Source: JADKAV01 sp037045455 (GTDB lineage: Bacteria; Actinomycetota; Actinomycetes; S36-B12; UBA10799). From it: a stretch of 64,000 nucleotides of DNA. This document shows, piece by piece, positions 55,695 through 63,609 of this stretch; positions within the stretch are counted from its first letter, which is position 1; each line of letters opens with the position of its first letter. The stretch covers positions 186,001 to 250,000 of the forward strand of contig JBAOIN010000005.1 of assembly GCA_037045455.1 (NCBI GenBank), given 5' to 3'. A program made the translations under genes and the position numbers. Below the pieces are notes generated by a model. The model did not search any database. It was given only the letters and a program-made list of their open reading frames with translations, and was not told the origin of the DNA.

Positions 55695-55757
55695 AATTCA
55701 CCGTTGGGACGTTCCATCACCGTTCGGAACGGTGCAGTCTTGCGCAAACGGTGAATT
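55695..55757. repeat. R5 nested intergenic palindrome
   Basis: AATTCACCGTT (55695-55705) and AACGGTGAATT (55747-55757) are perfect 11-nt arms of a 63-bp structure. An inner pair repeats the word CACCGTT (55718 region) against AACGGTG and is flanked by GTTCC/GGAAC. It occupies the guaB1/methyltransferase divergent gap and so could act as an operator or as a structural repeat. Confidence 0.75.
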
Positions 55758-55779
55758 CCGGGGGCCATAGGCTGCGGGC

Positions 55780-56401
55780 ATGGCCCACGACCACCCGATC
55801 TTCACCCAGATCTACCGCGTGCTGGCCCGGGCTGAGGACTCCGGGGCCATCGGCCGGGCGCGCAGCGAAGGTGAGCGCGGAACTGTCGGGCCGGGTGCTG
55901 ATCGTCGGGCTCGGACCGGCCGAGGACCTGCACCACCTGCCCGCTGCCGTGACCGAGGTGGTTGCGGTCGAACCCAGCGCTTCCATGCGCCGGGCTGCCG
56001 CAACTGCGATCGCCCGCGCCCCGATGCCGGTCGAGGTGATCGCGGGCATGGGCGAGGATCTGCCCCTGCCCGACGCCAGCGTCGACGGCGTGCTGTTCGC
56101 CTACGTGTTGTGCACTGTCGAGGATCCGCAGCGGGTGGTGGCCGAGGCGCTACGGGTCTTGCGCCCGGGCGGCACGATCGCGGTACTGGAACACGTACGT
56201 GCCGAGGAAGGGACCTGGATGCGGCGCGCGCAACGAGTGCTCGCTCCGGTCTGGCCCCGGGTCGCTGGTGGCTGCCGCTGCGACCAGGACACGCTCGCGG
56301 TGTTCACCGAAGCGGGCCTGGACACCAGCGGGCTACGGTCCTCGACCATGGCTCCCGTGCCGCCGGTCGCACCCGGGTTGGTGGGGACCATTCGGGTGTG
56401 A
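55780..56401 (+). CDS. Class I SAM methyltransferase, one frameshift near 55862
   Basis: ATG 55780 gives AHDHPIFTQIYRVLARAEDS and GAIGRAR; after a one-base shift the frame continues KVSAELSGRVLIVGLGPAED (motif I, VGLGPAED) to VLFAYVLCTVEDPQRVVAEA, LRVLRPGGTIAVLEHVRAEE. This is a UbiE/Methyltransf_11-like small-molecule methyltransferase of about 207 residues. The sequence is closest in style to proteins annotated as phosphatidylethanolamine N-methyltransferase-like or simply methyltransferase; I would not name a substrate. It ends 50 bp before the secreted propeller gene and is divergent from guaB1. Confidence 0.82.
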
Positions 56402-56451
56402 TCATCCGAGGGGTGATCACCTACGGTTCACATTTCTGGCATTGTTGGGCA

Positions 56452-57843
56452 ATGTTGTCTCGCGCACTGTCCATGGGTTCTGCTTTCGCCGTCGCCGCCA
56501 GCCTGCTTTCCGCCACCGCCGCCCACGCCGACGTGGCTTACATCGACGGCAACGAGGTGTGGGTCTCCACTCTCGACGGCAGCCAGAAAGTGCGGCTGTC
56601 GTCCGGTGAGAACGACTGGCGCGACGTAGCTGTGTCGGATCAGGGGTACGTGGTCGGGGTTCGTTTGGAAACGAACAAGATCGCCAACCTGTCCACGTTC
56701 ACGGTGTGGAACCAGCAAGGCAGCAGAATCAGGAGCGGACCGCTCACCAGCTTGAGCAACGGCGGCTCGAACGCTCATCCCCTGAACCTGCAGATCACGC
56801 CCGACGGTGGCCTGCTCGTCTACGGCTTCTCCAACTACGTGTACAACTACCCGGTCGGAACCCTGATCACCGGCTTCCACCTGCTTCCCACGTCGACGGT
56901 GGTCGCCCCGTACCCGAACCCGTACTACACCACCGCTGCGAAGTGGCCGGCGCTCATCGGGGAACGCGTCGTTGGTGCGACTGGCAGCAGCACGCTGGGG
57001 GTGCAGGAGGCCGGGTCTACGGGGAGCCCGAACTTCACCCCGTGGCCCGGCATCGACGTTGGCGGTGTGGGGACAATCGACGGTCTTGATGTGAACGACT
57101 CGGGGACGAAGGTCGCAATTAACGTGGACCTGCCGTATCCCAGCACAGACGAGAAGCTCATTGTGTTCCCTGCCCCGGGCCTGGGCCAAGCACCAACGGC
57201 GCTGCCAAACCCAATCGTTCCTGGCGATGTGGGTGACTGCTTCGTGCCGGCGACCGGCAACACCGCCGATCCGAGCCTGTCTGCAGACGGAACCCGGCTG
57301 GCCTGGTCGGACGCAGGTGGCGTGAAGGTCGCTGGTGTCCCGCTCGTCGTCCCCACGGACGGTGTTCAGAACCTCTGCACCATGTCCTCTCCGGCCGTGA
57401 CCATCTCAGCCACAGGCAAGTACCCAGCACTCGGTCCCGTCAGTGTTGCGGCAATCAAAGCTGGTCAGCAAGGCAGTGGGGGCGGCGGCGGGGGCGGTGG
57501 TGGTGGTGGCGGAGGTGGCGCAGCCCAGCCCACCGCGCCCGTCCTGGGTTCTCTGTCGGGCCTGAAGTTGGCAAAGCTCGGCTCGAAAAAGGGCGCGTCG
57601 CTGACCGTCACCGCAGGAGCTGCGGGCAAGGTGACTGTGCAGCTGACCTATAAGCCCAAAGGTAAGAAGGCGATCGTGGTGGCACAAGGAAGCAAGAACC
57701 TCGCTGCGGGAGCGACCGGAAAGATCAAGGTGAAACTGACGGCCAAGGGCAAGAAGTCGCGCAAGAAACTGAAGGGCAAGACGGTCAGCGTCATCCTGAC
57801 CTCCGGGAGTTCGGTGACCACGCGAACTGTGAAGCTTCGTTAA
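56452..57843 (+). CDS. Secreted TolB-like beta-propeller protein with poly-Gly linker
   Basis: 463 residues from ATG 56452. A signal peptide (LSRALSMGSAFAVAASLLSA, ending AHA) is followed by WD/TolB-like blades (VAYIDGNEVWVSTLDGSQKV; LNLQITPDGGLLVYGFSNYV; ADPSLSADGTRLAWSDAGGV). A run of about fourteen Gly then links to a C-terminal, Lys-rich, beta-sandwich-like region (KLAKLGSKKGASLTVTAGAA; GKVTVQLTYKPKGKKAIVV). The protein is extracellular. Function is unknown; the very basic C-terminal region could bind wall teichoic or other anionic polymers. The gene is intact. The 89-bp gap after it has a weak GC-rich inverted repeat (GCCGGGCCG/CGGCCCGG). Confidence 0.85.
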   Translation: MLSRALSMGSAFAVAASLLSATAAHADVAYIDGNEVWVSTLDGSQKVRLSSGENDWRDVAVSDQGYVVGVRLETNKIANLSTFTVWNQQGSRIRSGPLTSLSNGGSNAHPLNLQITPDGGLLVYGFSNYVYNYPVGTLITGFHLLPTSTVVAPYPNPYYTTAAKWPALIGERVVGATGSSTLGVQEAGSTGSPNFTPWPGIDVGGVGTIDGLDVNDSGTKVAINVDLPYPSTDEKLIVFPAPGLGQAPTALPNPIVPGDVGDCFVPATGNTADPSLSADGTRLAWSDAGGVKVAGVPLVVPTDGVQNLCTMSSPAVTISATGKYPALGPVSVAAIKAGQQGSGGGGGGGGGGGGGGAAQPTAPVLGSLSGLKLAKLGSKKGASLTVTAGAAGKVTVQLTYKPKGKKAIVVAQGSKNLAAGATGKIKVKLTAKGKKSRKKLKGKTVSVILTSGSSVTTRTVKLR

Positions 57844-57932
57844 GCCGGGCCGACCCAAAGGCTATGTGACTCAGCGGCCAGTTATTGGCCTCTCCCTCAC
57901 AAAACCCCAGCGGGTGAACCCCAGCGGCCCGG

Positions 57933-58676
57933 TCAGCGCAGCCGCACCGAAAGGCACGTCACGCAGCCCTCGAGCTTCTCGAACTCACTGATGTCCACGG
58001 CAACCACCCGCAAGCCGCGCTGCTCGAACAGCTCGCGGCGTGCGCGGGGCCGAGGTCGCCATGAGCACCGGTCTGCGTCGTCCAGCACAACTACCTCGGC
58101 GCCGGGTTCGGGCACCGCGAGGAAGGAGTCAAAGACCCCGGGGTCATCCACCAGCGGCAGGTAGCCGACAGCGGTCCCGTCCGGCAGGGCGGTCACGGCG
58201 CTCTTCAAGTGCAGCACCTTCGTCACCGGTACCGGCACCACCTCGACGTCGAGCAACGCAGCCAGCTGCTTGCACGCACCGTGTGTGGTCCGGCCTCCGA
58301 CACCGACGTAGAACCGCTCGCCGATCTTCAGCACGTCACCGCCGTCGAGGGTGTCCGGCGCTTCGATGCGCAGCACCTCCCCGAGCTCACGGACGGCCGC
58401 TTCGGCCCCGGCCGTCTCTCCCCGCCGCTCGTCGGCTCCCGGCCGGGTGATCACCGCCCGCCCGCGCCACCAGACCACCGCGTCCTCCACGAACACGGCG
58501 TCCGGATGCTCAGGCGCTGGTGCGACTTCCACCGTCTCCCAGCCGAAACCCTGCAGCGCCCCCACGTAACCGTCCCACTGCCGGCGGGCGAGGTCGAAGT
58601 CGACAGGCTGCCGGTCGATGTGGGTCAGCAACCCCTCCGCCAATCGCGGGCTCGGCTCGCGGACCAGCGCCCTCAT
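57933..58676 (-). CDS. ddaH: Dimethylargininase-type amidinohydrolase, small compensated frameshift
   Basis: 247 residues from ATG 58676. Dimethylarginine dimethylaminohydrolase fold: AVFVEDAVVWWRGRAVITRP (substrate Glu/Asp), TLDGGDVLKIGERFYVGVGG, LHLKSAVTALPDG (catalytic His) and the C-terminal LEGCVTCLSVRLR with the nucleophilic Cys. It yields citrulline from methylated arginine or relatives. Between about 58030 and 58065 the annotated frame gives RCSWRPRPRARR, while the +1/-1 frame gives VLMATSAPRT as in homologues, so two opposite 1-nt errors are likely. Its ATG overlaps the upstream NTF2 stop codon. rocD, its usual metabolic partner, is 3.7 kb away. Confidence 0.92.
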   Translation of the reverse strand: MRALVREPSPRLAEGLLTHIDRQPVDFDLARRQWDGYVGALQGFGWETVEVAPAPEHPDAVFVEDAVVWWRGRAVITRPGADERRGETAGAEAAVRELGEVLRIEAPDTLDGGDVLKIGERFYVGVGGRTTHGACKQLAALLDVEVVPVPVTKVLHLKSAVTALPDGTAVGYLPLVDDPGVFDSFLAVPEPGAEVVVLDDADRCSWRPRPRARRELFEQRGLRVVAVDISEFEKLEGCVTCLSVRLR

Positions 58677-59065
58677 GTCAGTTGCTGCAACAGTTCAGCC
58701 ATCCGCTGTTGCACCACGTTGATGGCCTTGAGTGGGCGAATCATTACCTTGAAATCGCTGATCAGGCCCTGCTCGTTCCAGGTGATCATGTCCACGCCGT
58801 TGACATGGATGCCGTCGATCTCGGTCTCGAATTCCAGCACCGCATCCTGCTCGCCGACCACCTCGCGCACGTAGTGAAAGGCCGGGTTGGCGATAACGTG
58901 CATGGCGCCGGTCAGGTACAGCGCAGTGAGATCCCGGCCCTGCTGCGGCTTGAACAGAATCGGGGAGTGGAACACGGCGTCCTCGGCCAGCACCTGATTG
59001 AGTAGCGCGGGGTTGCGGGTGCGCACGACCTCGTGCCAGCGTTCCAGAGCGTCCAAGATGTTCAC
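58673..59065 (-). CDS. SnoaL/NTF2-like protein
   Basis: 130 residues from ATG 59065. The cone-shaped NTF2 fold is indicated by MNILDALERWHEVVRTRNPA, LLNQVLAEDAVFHSPILFKP (with the family Asp and His) and EFETEIDGIHVNGVDMITWN. Such proteins are isomerases, hydrolases or binding proteins; the pocket residues do not allow a call. It is translationally coupled at both ends: its ATG overlaps the stop of the glycerophosphotransferase-like gene and its stop overlaps ddaH. This three-gene operon mixes wall and arginine functions. Confidence 0.88.
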   Translation of the reverse strand: MNILDALERWHEVVRTRNPALLNQVLAEDAVFHSPILFKPQQGRDLTALYLTGAMHVIANPAFHYVREVVGEQDAVLEFETEIDGIHVNGVDMITWNEQGLISDFKVMIRPLKAINVVQQRMAELLQQLT

Positions 59066-60201
59066 CGTCCCACCACATCACACACCGCGTCGACGAACGT
59101 TGCCACGTCCCCGGGCGCGAAGTAGTAATCAGCCCACCGCTGCAATCGCGCCATCTCATCGGCAGAACTCGCCGCTACCAGTGCAGTCACCACGTCCCCG
59201 GCCCGGTCGGCGGCCAGCAGCGGCAGATCCGCGAGCATTCCGCCCTCCAGCACGGGTGCCCGGGAGGCTGGCCGCGTGACAACCAGCGGCTTACTGGTCG
59301 TGAGCCAGTCGACAGCCACCGCGGAGATGTCGCAGACGAGGGCGTCGGCGGCTTCCTGCTGCCACCCGAAGCGCGGTGTCGTATCCACATAGTGGGGGGC
59401 ACTGAGCATCCGTTCAATCGTGGCCTTCGCGTCGGCGTGGGCCGCAAGGCGGCGGCCGGCCTGCGGGTGCGGGCGGAAGATGACCCGGTATGCGCCGGAG
59501 GCCAGCAACGCCGAGACCATAGCCACGCCGTGACTCGCGAGGGAGCCGTACTCCATGACCTCGCCGCTGCCTTCGGTGGTCGGCGCGTACAACACGGTGG
59601 GCAGGTTGCTGGGTGGCAAGTCCGCCGGCGGTTCCTGCGGAATGTGCAATTGCGGCCTGCCGATGATCCGCAACTTTGTGGCGGTGTCGAAGTCGTGCAG
59701 AGCAGCGGCGTATCGGTCGACCGCGGCTTGCCCGGCGACGAACGTGAGGTCGTACGCCTTGGCCTGGTTGGACACCATGTAGACCTTGTCGCTCTCGCCG
59801 TGACTCAGAAAGACGTGCTGGGGTGCGGCGTAGGCGAGCAGGTCGAAGTTGCTGACGTTCTGGTTGACGTACAACACGGCGCGCGGCTGATAGCGCGTCA
59901 TGACGGCGTCGAGGTCGGCCAACCACCGGGCCAGCACGATCGGGATCGTGGTGAGGTGGCGCAGCAGCAGTGCCGCCCGCGGATCACGGACGACCAGCGC
60001 CACCGGCAGCTTGTCGGCCAGCACTTCCAGCGGTGGCAGCCAGTCCCGGATCTGGTAGAGGTACTGCGCCCCGGAGCCGAAGTAGACCAGTACTGCGGCT
60101 TCCTCCGGCACGTGCGCTTGCGCCCGCTGCCACTCCCGCAGGGCGGTGCGCGCACTCATCGCATCGCGGCTGCGGGCAAGTGCGACCTGCAGGCTGGACA
60201 T
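59062..60201 (-). CDS. CDP-glycerol glycerophosphotransferase-like GT-B protein (divergent)
   Basis: 379 residues from ATG 60201. The C-terminal half has TagB/TagF-type blocks: NLPTVLYAPTTEGSGEVMEY, VIFRPHPQAGRR and VCDISAVAVDWLTTSKPLVV (the nucleotide-diphosphate-binding S/T motif). The N-terminal half (EEAAVLVYFGSGAQYLYQIR) is an unusual acceptor domain. It probably transfers polyol phosphate to a wall polymer at the membrane's inner face, but the donor could differ. The gene is intact. It starts the operon with NTF2 and ddaH, and an R3 palindrome lies 35 bp upstream. Another member of the superfamily lies immediately further upstream on the same strand. Confidence 0.8.
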   Translation of the reverse strand: MSSLQVALARSRDAMSARTALREWQRAQAHVPEEAAVLVYFGSGAQYLYQIRDWLPPLEVLADKLPVALVVRDPRAALLLRHLTTIPIVLARWLADLDAVMTRYQPRAVLYVNQNVSNFDLLAYAAPQHVFLSHGESDKVYMVSNQAKAYDLTFVAGQAAVDRYAAALHDFDTATKLRIIGRPQLHIPQEPPADLPPSNLPTVLYAPTTEGSGEVMEYGSLASHGVAMVSALLASGAYRVIFRPHPQAGRRLAAHADAKATIERMLSAPHYVDTTPRFGWQQEAADALVCDISAVAVDWLTTSKPLVVTRPASRAPVLEGGMLADLPLLAADRAGDVVTALVAASSADEMARLQRWADYYFAPGDVATFVDAVCDVVGR

Positions 60202-60235
60202 GGGCTCAGGTTAGCCGGGCTCCAGTGGCCCCGCG

Positions 60236-60292
60236 GTTTTGTCGTGAAGTTGCCGCGACACGCCGGGATTAGCGATGACATCACGACAAAAC
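60236..60292 (-). repeat. R3 palindromic intergenic element, copy 2
   Basis: A 57-bp element with perfect arms GTTTTGTCGTGA and TCACGACAAAAC. Its reverse complement matches 17127-17183 at 46 of 57 positions without gaps. The best conserved inner part is GGCGTGTCGCG. It lies between two same-strand glycerophosphotransferase-type genes. Confidence 0.82.
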
Positions 60293-60308
60293 GGGGGGCG
60301 GTGCCGGT

Positions 60309-61336
60309 TCAAGGTCCGGTGAGCAACCTCCGGACCGCCCGCTGGGTGGCGTGCCCGTCCTCGTGCGGGCAGAAGCGCGCCACGAACGGCGCCAGATCGA
60401 CGTGCGGCGGATCACGCAACCATTCCTGCAGCTCCGCAAGCGAACTCGTGCGCGGGCCCGGCAACTCGTCGTCGCGCAGGTACACCCCGCGCGGGTAGTC
60501 GGCGGGCGTGAAGAACAGGACCGTCGCGCCTGTCGCTATAGCGTCGAACGCGACGCTGGAGTAGTCCGTGATGACGATGCGGGAACGCCCGATCAACGTG
60601 TTCGTATCGCCCTCGATGAGGTACGGGCGCAGGCGGGCATCGGCCGCGGCGCGCGCCGCGAGCTTGCTGTGCACCCGCAGCACCGGCCGCTCCACAACCC
60701 GCGCGATCGCCTGCATGCGCATGACCAGCGCCTCGGTGTCGTCGACCGCGTCGGTGTAGGACGCCTCCTGCCAGGTCGGCGCATAGAGCACCAACTCGGG
60801 ATTCGCATCCCGAATTGCCGGTCCACCCGCGGCGTCCCGAGTTCCGCTACCGCGTCTGTGGCCAGCCCATACGCCCCCGCGTACATCGTCTCGGTCATGT
60901 ACGCACTGCTCGACAACAGAACGTCGGCCGCTTCGAGATTCGCCACAGTGTTCGCGATCGGGGCGTCGGCGTCACGGCCCATGCGCTTCAAGGGCGTGCC
61001 GTGCCAAGTGTTCAAGTACACCTGATCCGGTCGCTTACGGAACACCTGCGGAAACGTCACGTTGTTCACGAGGTACTGCGTGGTGGCCAGCGCCCGGAAG
61101 TACTCGGTGGAGCGGTAGCGGACGTAGCGGATGCGGTCGGTGGGGGCGGCCGGGGAGCGAGTGGCCCAGATCAGTGGCAGGTCGGTTTCGTCGAGCAGGT
61201 ACTCGGCGATGGCTCCGGGATCGCCGCCAGTTCCAGTGCCCTCGAAGGACTCCAGCAGCACGGCCTGCGTGAGCGGTTCGCGGGCCCAGCGGTCGTACAT
61301 CCGGCGAGCGGCCGCCCGGACCACGCTGCGCACCAT
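60309..61336 (-). CDS. CDP-glycerol glycerophosphotransferase (TagF-like), one frameshift near 60810
   Basis: From ATG 61336 (VRSVVRAAARRMYDRWAREP) the first part contains VNNVTFPQVFRKRPDQVYLN and TWHGTPLKRMGRD, the hallmark of wall teichoic acid polymerases. Near 60805-60815 the frame shifts by one base to VLYAPTWQEASYTD, then RVHSKLAARAAADARLRPYL, GRSRIVITDYSSVAFDAIAT (HxK/S-T donor motif) and LPGPRTSSLAELQEWL. The combined length is about 342 residues. It probably extends a polyol-phosphate chain on the cytoplasmic side. It is divergent from the GT4 gene across 37 bp, forming a small wall-polymer locus with it. Confidence 0.87.
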
Positions 61337-61373
61337 GCCCAGCACAGTAATGGGCGGTCCTAGGGTGGAGCGC

Positions 61374-62393
61374 GTGAAGGTTCTGCATCTCATCTCCAGC
61401 AGCGGCGTCTACGGCGCGGAGAAGATGGTCGTGGGGCTGTGCGAGGCGCTCCCACAGTTCGGCGTGGAACCCGTCTTGGAGGTGTTCGACAACCGGCATG
61501 CCCGCAATGTCGACGTCGCGGACTACGCGCTCAGCCGGGGTGTGCAGGTGCGGCTGTTGCCCTGCGGCGGCCGCTTCGACCTGGCCGCGGTACGGCAGTT
61601 GCGGCGCGACCTGACGGGCTTCGACTTGCTCCACGTCCATGGCTACAAGGCCAACCTGTATGGCTATGTGGCCAGCCGCCGGAAGGCGCCCGTCGTGGCG
61701 ACGAACCACCGGTTCGACACCGGGCCGCAGAACCGCTTCGACCGCTTCGTGCTGCCGCGGATGAACGCGGTGTTCGCGGTCTCCGACGAGGCGCGCGACT
61801 CGCTGCGCGACGTGTACGGCATCAAGGCCGCAATGACGATCCCGAATGGCGTCGACCCGCGCGACTTCACCGGTGTTGCGCCCAGCCTGAACGTCTTCCC
61901 GCTGGTGGGAATGGTCGCCCGCCTGGCGCCCGAGAAGGCGCCCCACGACTTCCTGGCCGTGGCCGCTGCAATCCCGGAAGCGACATTCGTCATCGTGGGG
62001 GACGGGCCGATGCGCGCCGAACTGGAAGCAGCCGCCCCGACGAATGTGCAGTTCCTCGGCTTCCGCGAGGACATGCCCGGCGTGTACGCGAGCCTGGACG
62101 TGCTCGTGCAGCCGTCGCTGCGAGAAGGCATGCCGATGACGCTGCTGGAGGCGATGGCCAGCGGGGTGCCCGTCGTCGCGACCAGGGTGGGTGCTGCTGC
62201 CGACGTGATCGACAACGGCCGCACCGGCATGCTCGTGCCGCCCTCGGACGTGCCCGCACTTACCGCCGCCGTGCAGTCGCTGCTGCGCGACGACCACGGG
62301 ATCGGGCAGGCCGCCCGGCAGGAGGTCGAGCGCCGCTTCACGGTCGACGTGATGGCCCGTCGCTACGCCGAGGAGTACGGGCTTGGGGTCTGA
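61374..62393 (+). CDS. GT4-family glycosyltransferase
   Basis: 339 residues from GTG 61374 (VKVLHLISSSGVYGAEKMVV); an in-frame GTG at 61365 is an alternative. The GT-B/GT4 hallmarks are the N-terminal Gly-loop SSSGVYGAE, LLHVHGYKANLYGY, MVARLAPEKAPHDFL and the donor site REGMPMTLLEAMASG with its two Glu. It is a retaining transferase using a nucleotide sugar at the inner membrane face; the sugar and acceptor are unknown. It is divergent from the TagF-like gene and followed 17 bp later by rocD, so rocD may be transcribed with it. The gene is intact. Confidence 0.9.
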   Translation: MKVLHLISSSGVYGAEKMVVGLCEALPQFGVEPVLEVFDNRHARNVDVADYALSRGVQVRLLPCGGRFDLAAVRQLRRDLTGFDLLHVHGYKANLYGYVASRRKAPVVATNHRFDTGPQNRFDRFVLPRMNAVFAVSDEARDSLRDVYGIKAAMTIPNGVDPRDFTGVAPSLNVFPLVGMVARLAPEKAPHDFLAVAAAIPEATFVIVGDGPMRAELEAAAPTNVQFLGFREDMPGVYASLDVLVQPSLREGMPMTLLEAMASGVPVVATRVGAAADVIDNGRTGMLVPPSDVPALTAAVQSLLRDDHGIGQAARQEVERRFTVDVMARRYAEEYGLGV

Positions 62394-62409
62394 GCAGTAA
62401 CGTGGCGGT

Positions 62410-63609
62410 ATGGACAGCGCCTCGTACATCGATCTTGAGGAACGCACCGGCGCCCACAACTACCACCCGCTGCCGGTGGTGGTCCGGGAGGCCGAAGGAG
62501 CCTGGGTCACCGACGTGGAAGGCAATCGGTACCTCGACTTCCTCAGTGCCTATTCGGCGCTGAACTTCGGGCACCGGCATCCCCGGCTGGTCGAGGTCGC
62601 CCACCGGCAACTGGACCGGCTCACGCTGACCTCTCGCGCGATCCACTCCGACCAGCTCGGCTCCTTCTGTGCCGAACTCACCGACCTGCTTGGCATGGAC
62701 CGCGCGTTGCCGATGAACACCGGCGCAGAGGCCGTCGAGTCGGCCATCAAGACCGCCCGCGCGTGGGGCTACCGGGTGAAGAAGGTGCCCGCCAACGAGG
62801 CCATCATCATCGTCGCCCGGCAGAACTTCCACGGCCGCACGACCACCATCATCTCGTTCAGCGACGACCCAGTTGCCAAAGAGGACTTCGGCCCGTACAC
62901 GCCCGGTTTCGTGGCGGTGGATTTCGGCGACATCGAGGCGCTGCGGCAGGCGCTGGAGAACCCGAACGTGGTCGCGTTCCTGGTCGAGCCGATCCAGGGC
63001 GAGGCGGGGATCATCGTGCCGCCGCCCGGCTACCTACCCGCGGCTGCGCAGGCTTGCCGGAACGCCGACGTCCTGTTCATCGCCGACGAGATCCAGTCCG
63101 GGCTCGGCCGAGCCGGCACCACACTGGCCGTGGACGCCGAGCACGTGCGGCCCGACATGGTGTTGCTCGGCAAGGCGCTGGGCGGCGGCATCGTGCCGAT
63201 ATCCGCGGTTGTTTCGCGCGCTGATGTCCTGGGCGTGTTGCGGCCCGGTGAGCACGGGTCCACGTTCGGCGGCAACCCGCTGGCACTGGCCATCGCCCGC
63301 GAGGTGATCGCGCTGCTGGACAGCGGCGAGTACCAGCAACGCAGCACCGAACTCGGCGCCCACATGCTGCGTCGGCTGACCGAGGAGGCACCGAGCACGG
63401 TGGCCGAGGTGCGCGGTCGCGGCTTGTGGGCGGGCGTGCAGGTCCACGACCAGTTCGCGCCGGTGCGGCCGCGCTGCGAGATCGCGCTGCACGAGGGGGT
63501 CATCGTCAAGGACACCCACGCCACCACGCTGCGGCTGGCCCCGCCGTTGACGATCGACCGCGAGGACCTCGACCACGGCATCGACGTGGTGCTCAAGGTC
63601 CTCGGGTGA
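62410..63609 (+). CDS. rocD: Ornithine aminotransferase
   Basis: 399 residues from ATG 62410, intact. A class III PLP aminotransferase: YLDFLSAYSALNFGHRHPRL, LPMNTGAEAVESAIKTAR, VEPIQGEAGIIVPPPGYLPA, DVLFIADEIQSGLGRAG and the PLP Lys in MVLLGKALGGGIVPISAVVS. The SAYSALNFGH and NTGAEAVE blocks mark ornithine aminotransferase rather than acetylornithine or GABA enzymes. It converts ornithine and 2-oxoglutarate to glutamate semialdehyde and glutamate. In many actinobacteria it adjoins ddaH; here wall-polymer genes separate the two. Its TGA overlaps the rnhA GTG (GTGA). Confidence 0.95.
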   Translation: MDSASYIDLEERTGAHNYHPLPVVVREAEGAWVTDVEGNRYLDFLSAYSALNFGHRHPRLVEVAHRQLDRLTLTSRAIHSDQLGSFCAELTDLLGMDRALPMNTGAEAVESAIKTARAWGYRVKKVPANEAIIIVARQNFHGRTTTIISFSDDPVAKEDFGPYTPGFVAVDFGDIEALRQALENPNVVAFLVEPIQGEAGIIVPPPGYLPAAAQACRNADVLFIADEIQSGLGRAGTTLAVDAEHVRPDMVLLGKALGGGIVPISAVVSRADVLGVLRPGEHGSTFGGNPLALAIAREVIALLDSGEYQQRSTELGAHMLRRLTEEAPSTVAEVRGRGLWAGVQVHDQFAPVRPRCEIALHEGVIVKDTHATTLRLAPPLTIDREDLDHGIDVVLKVLG

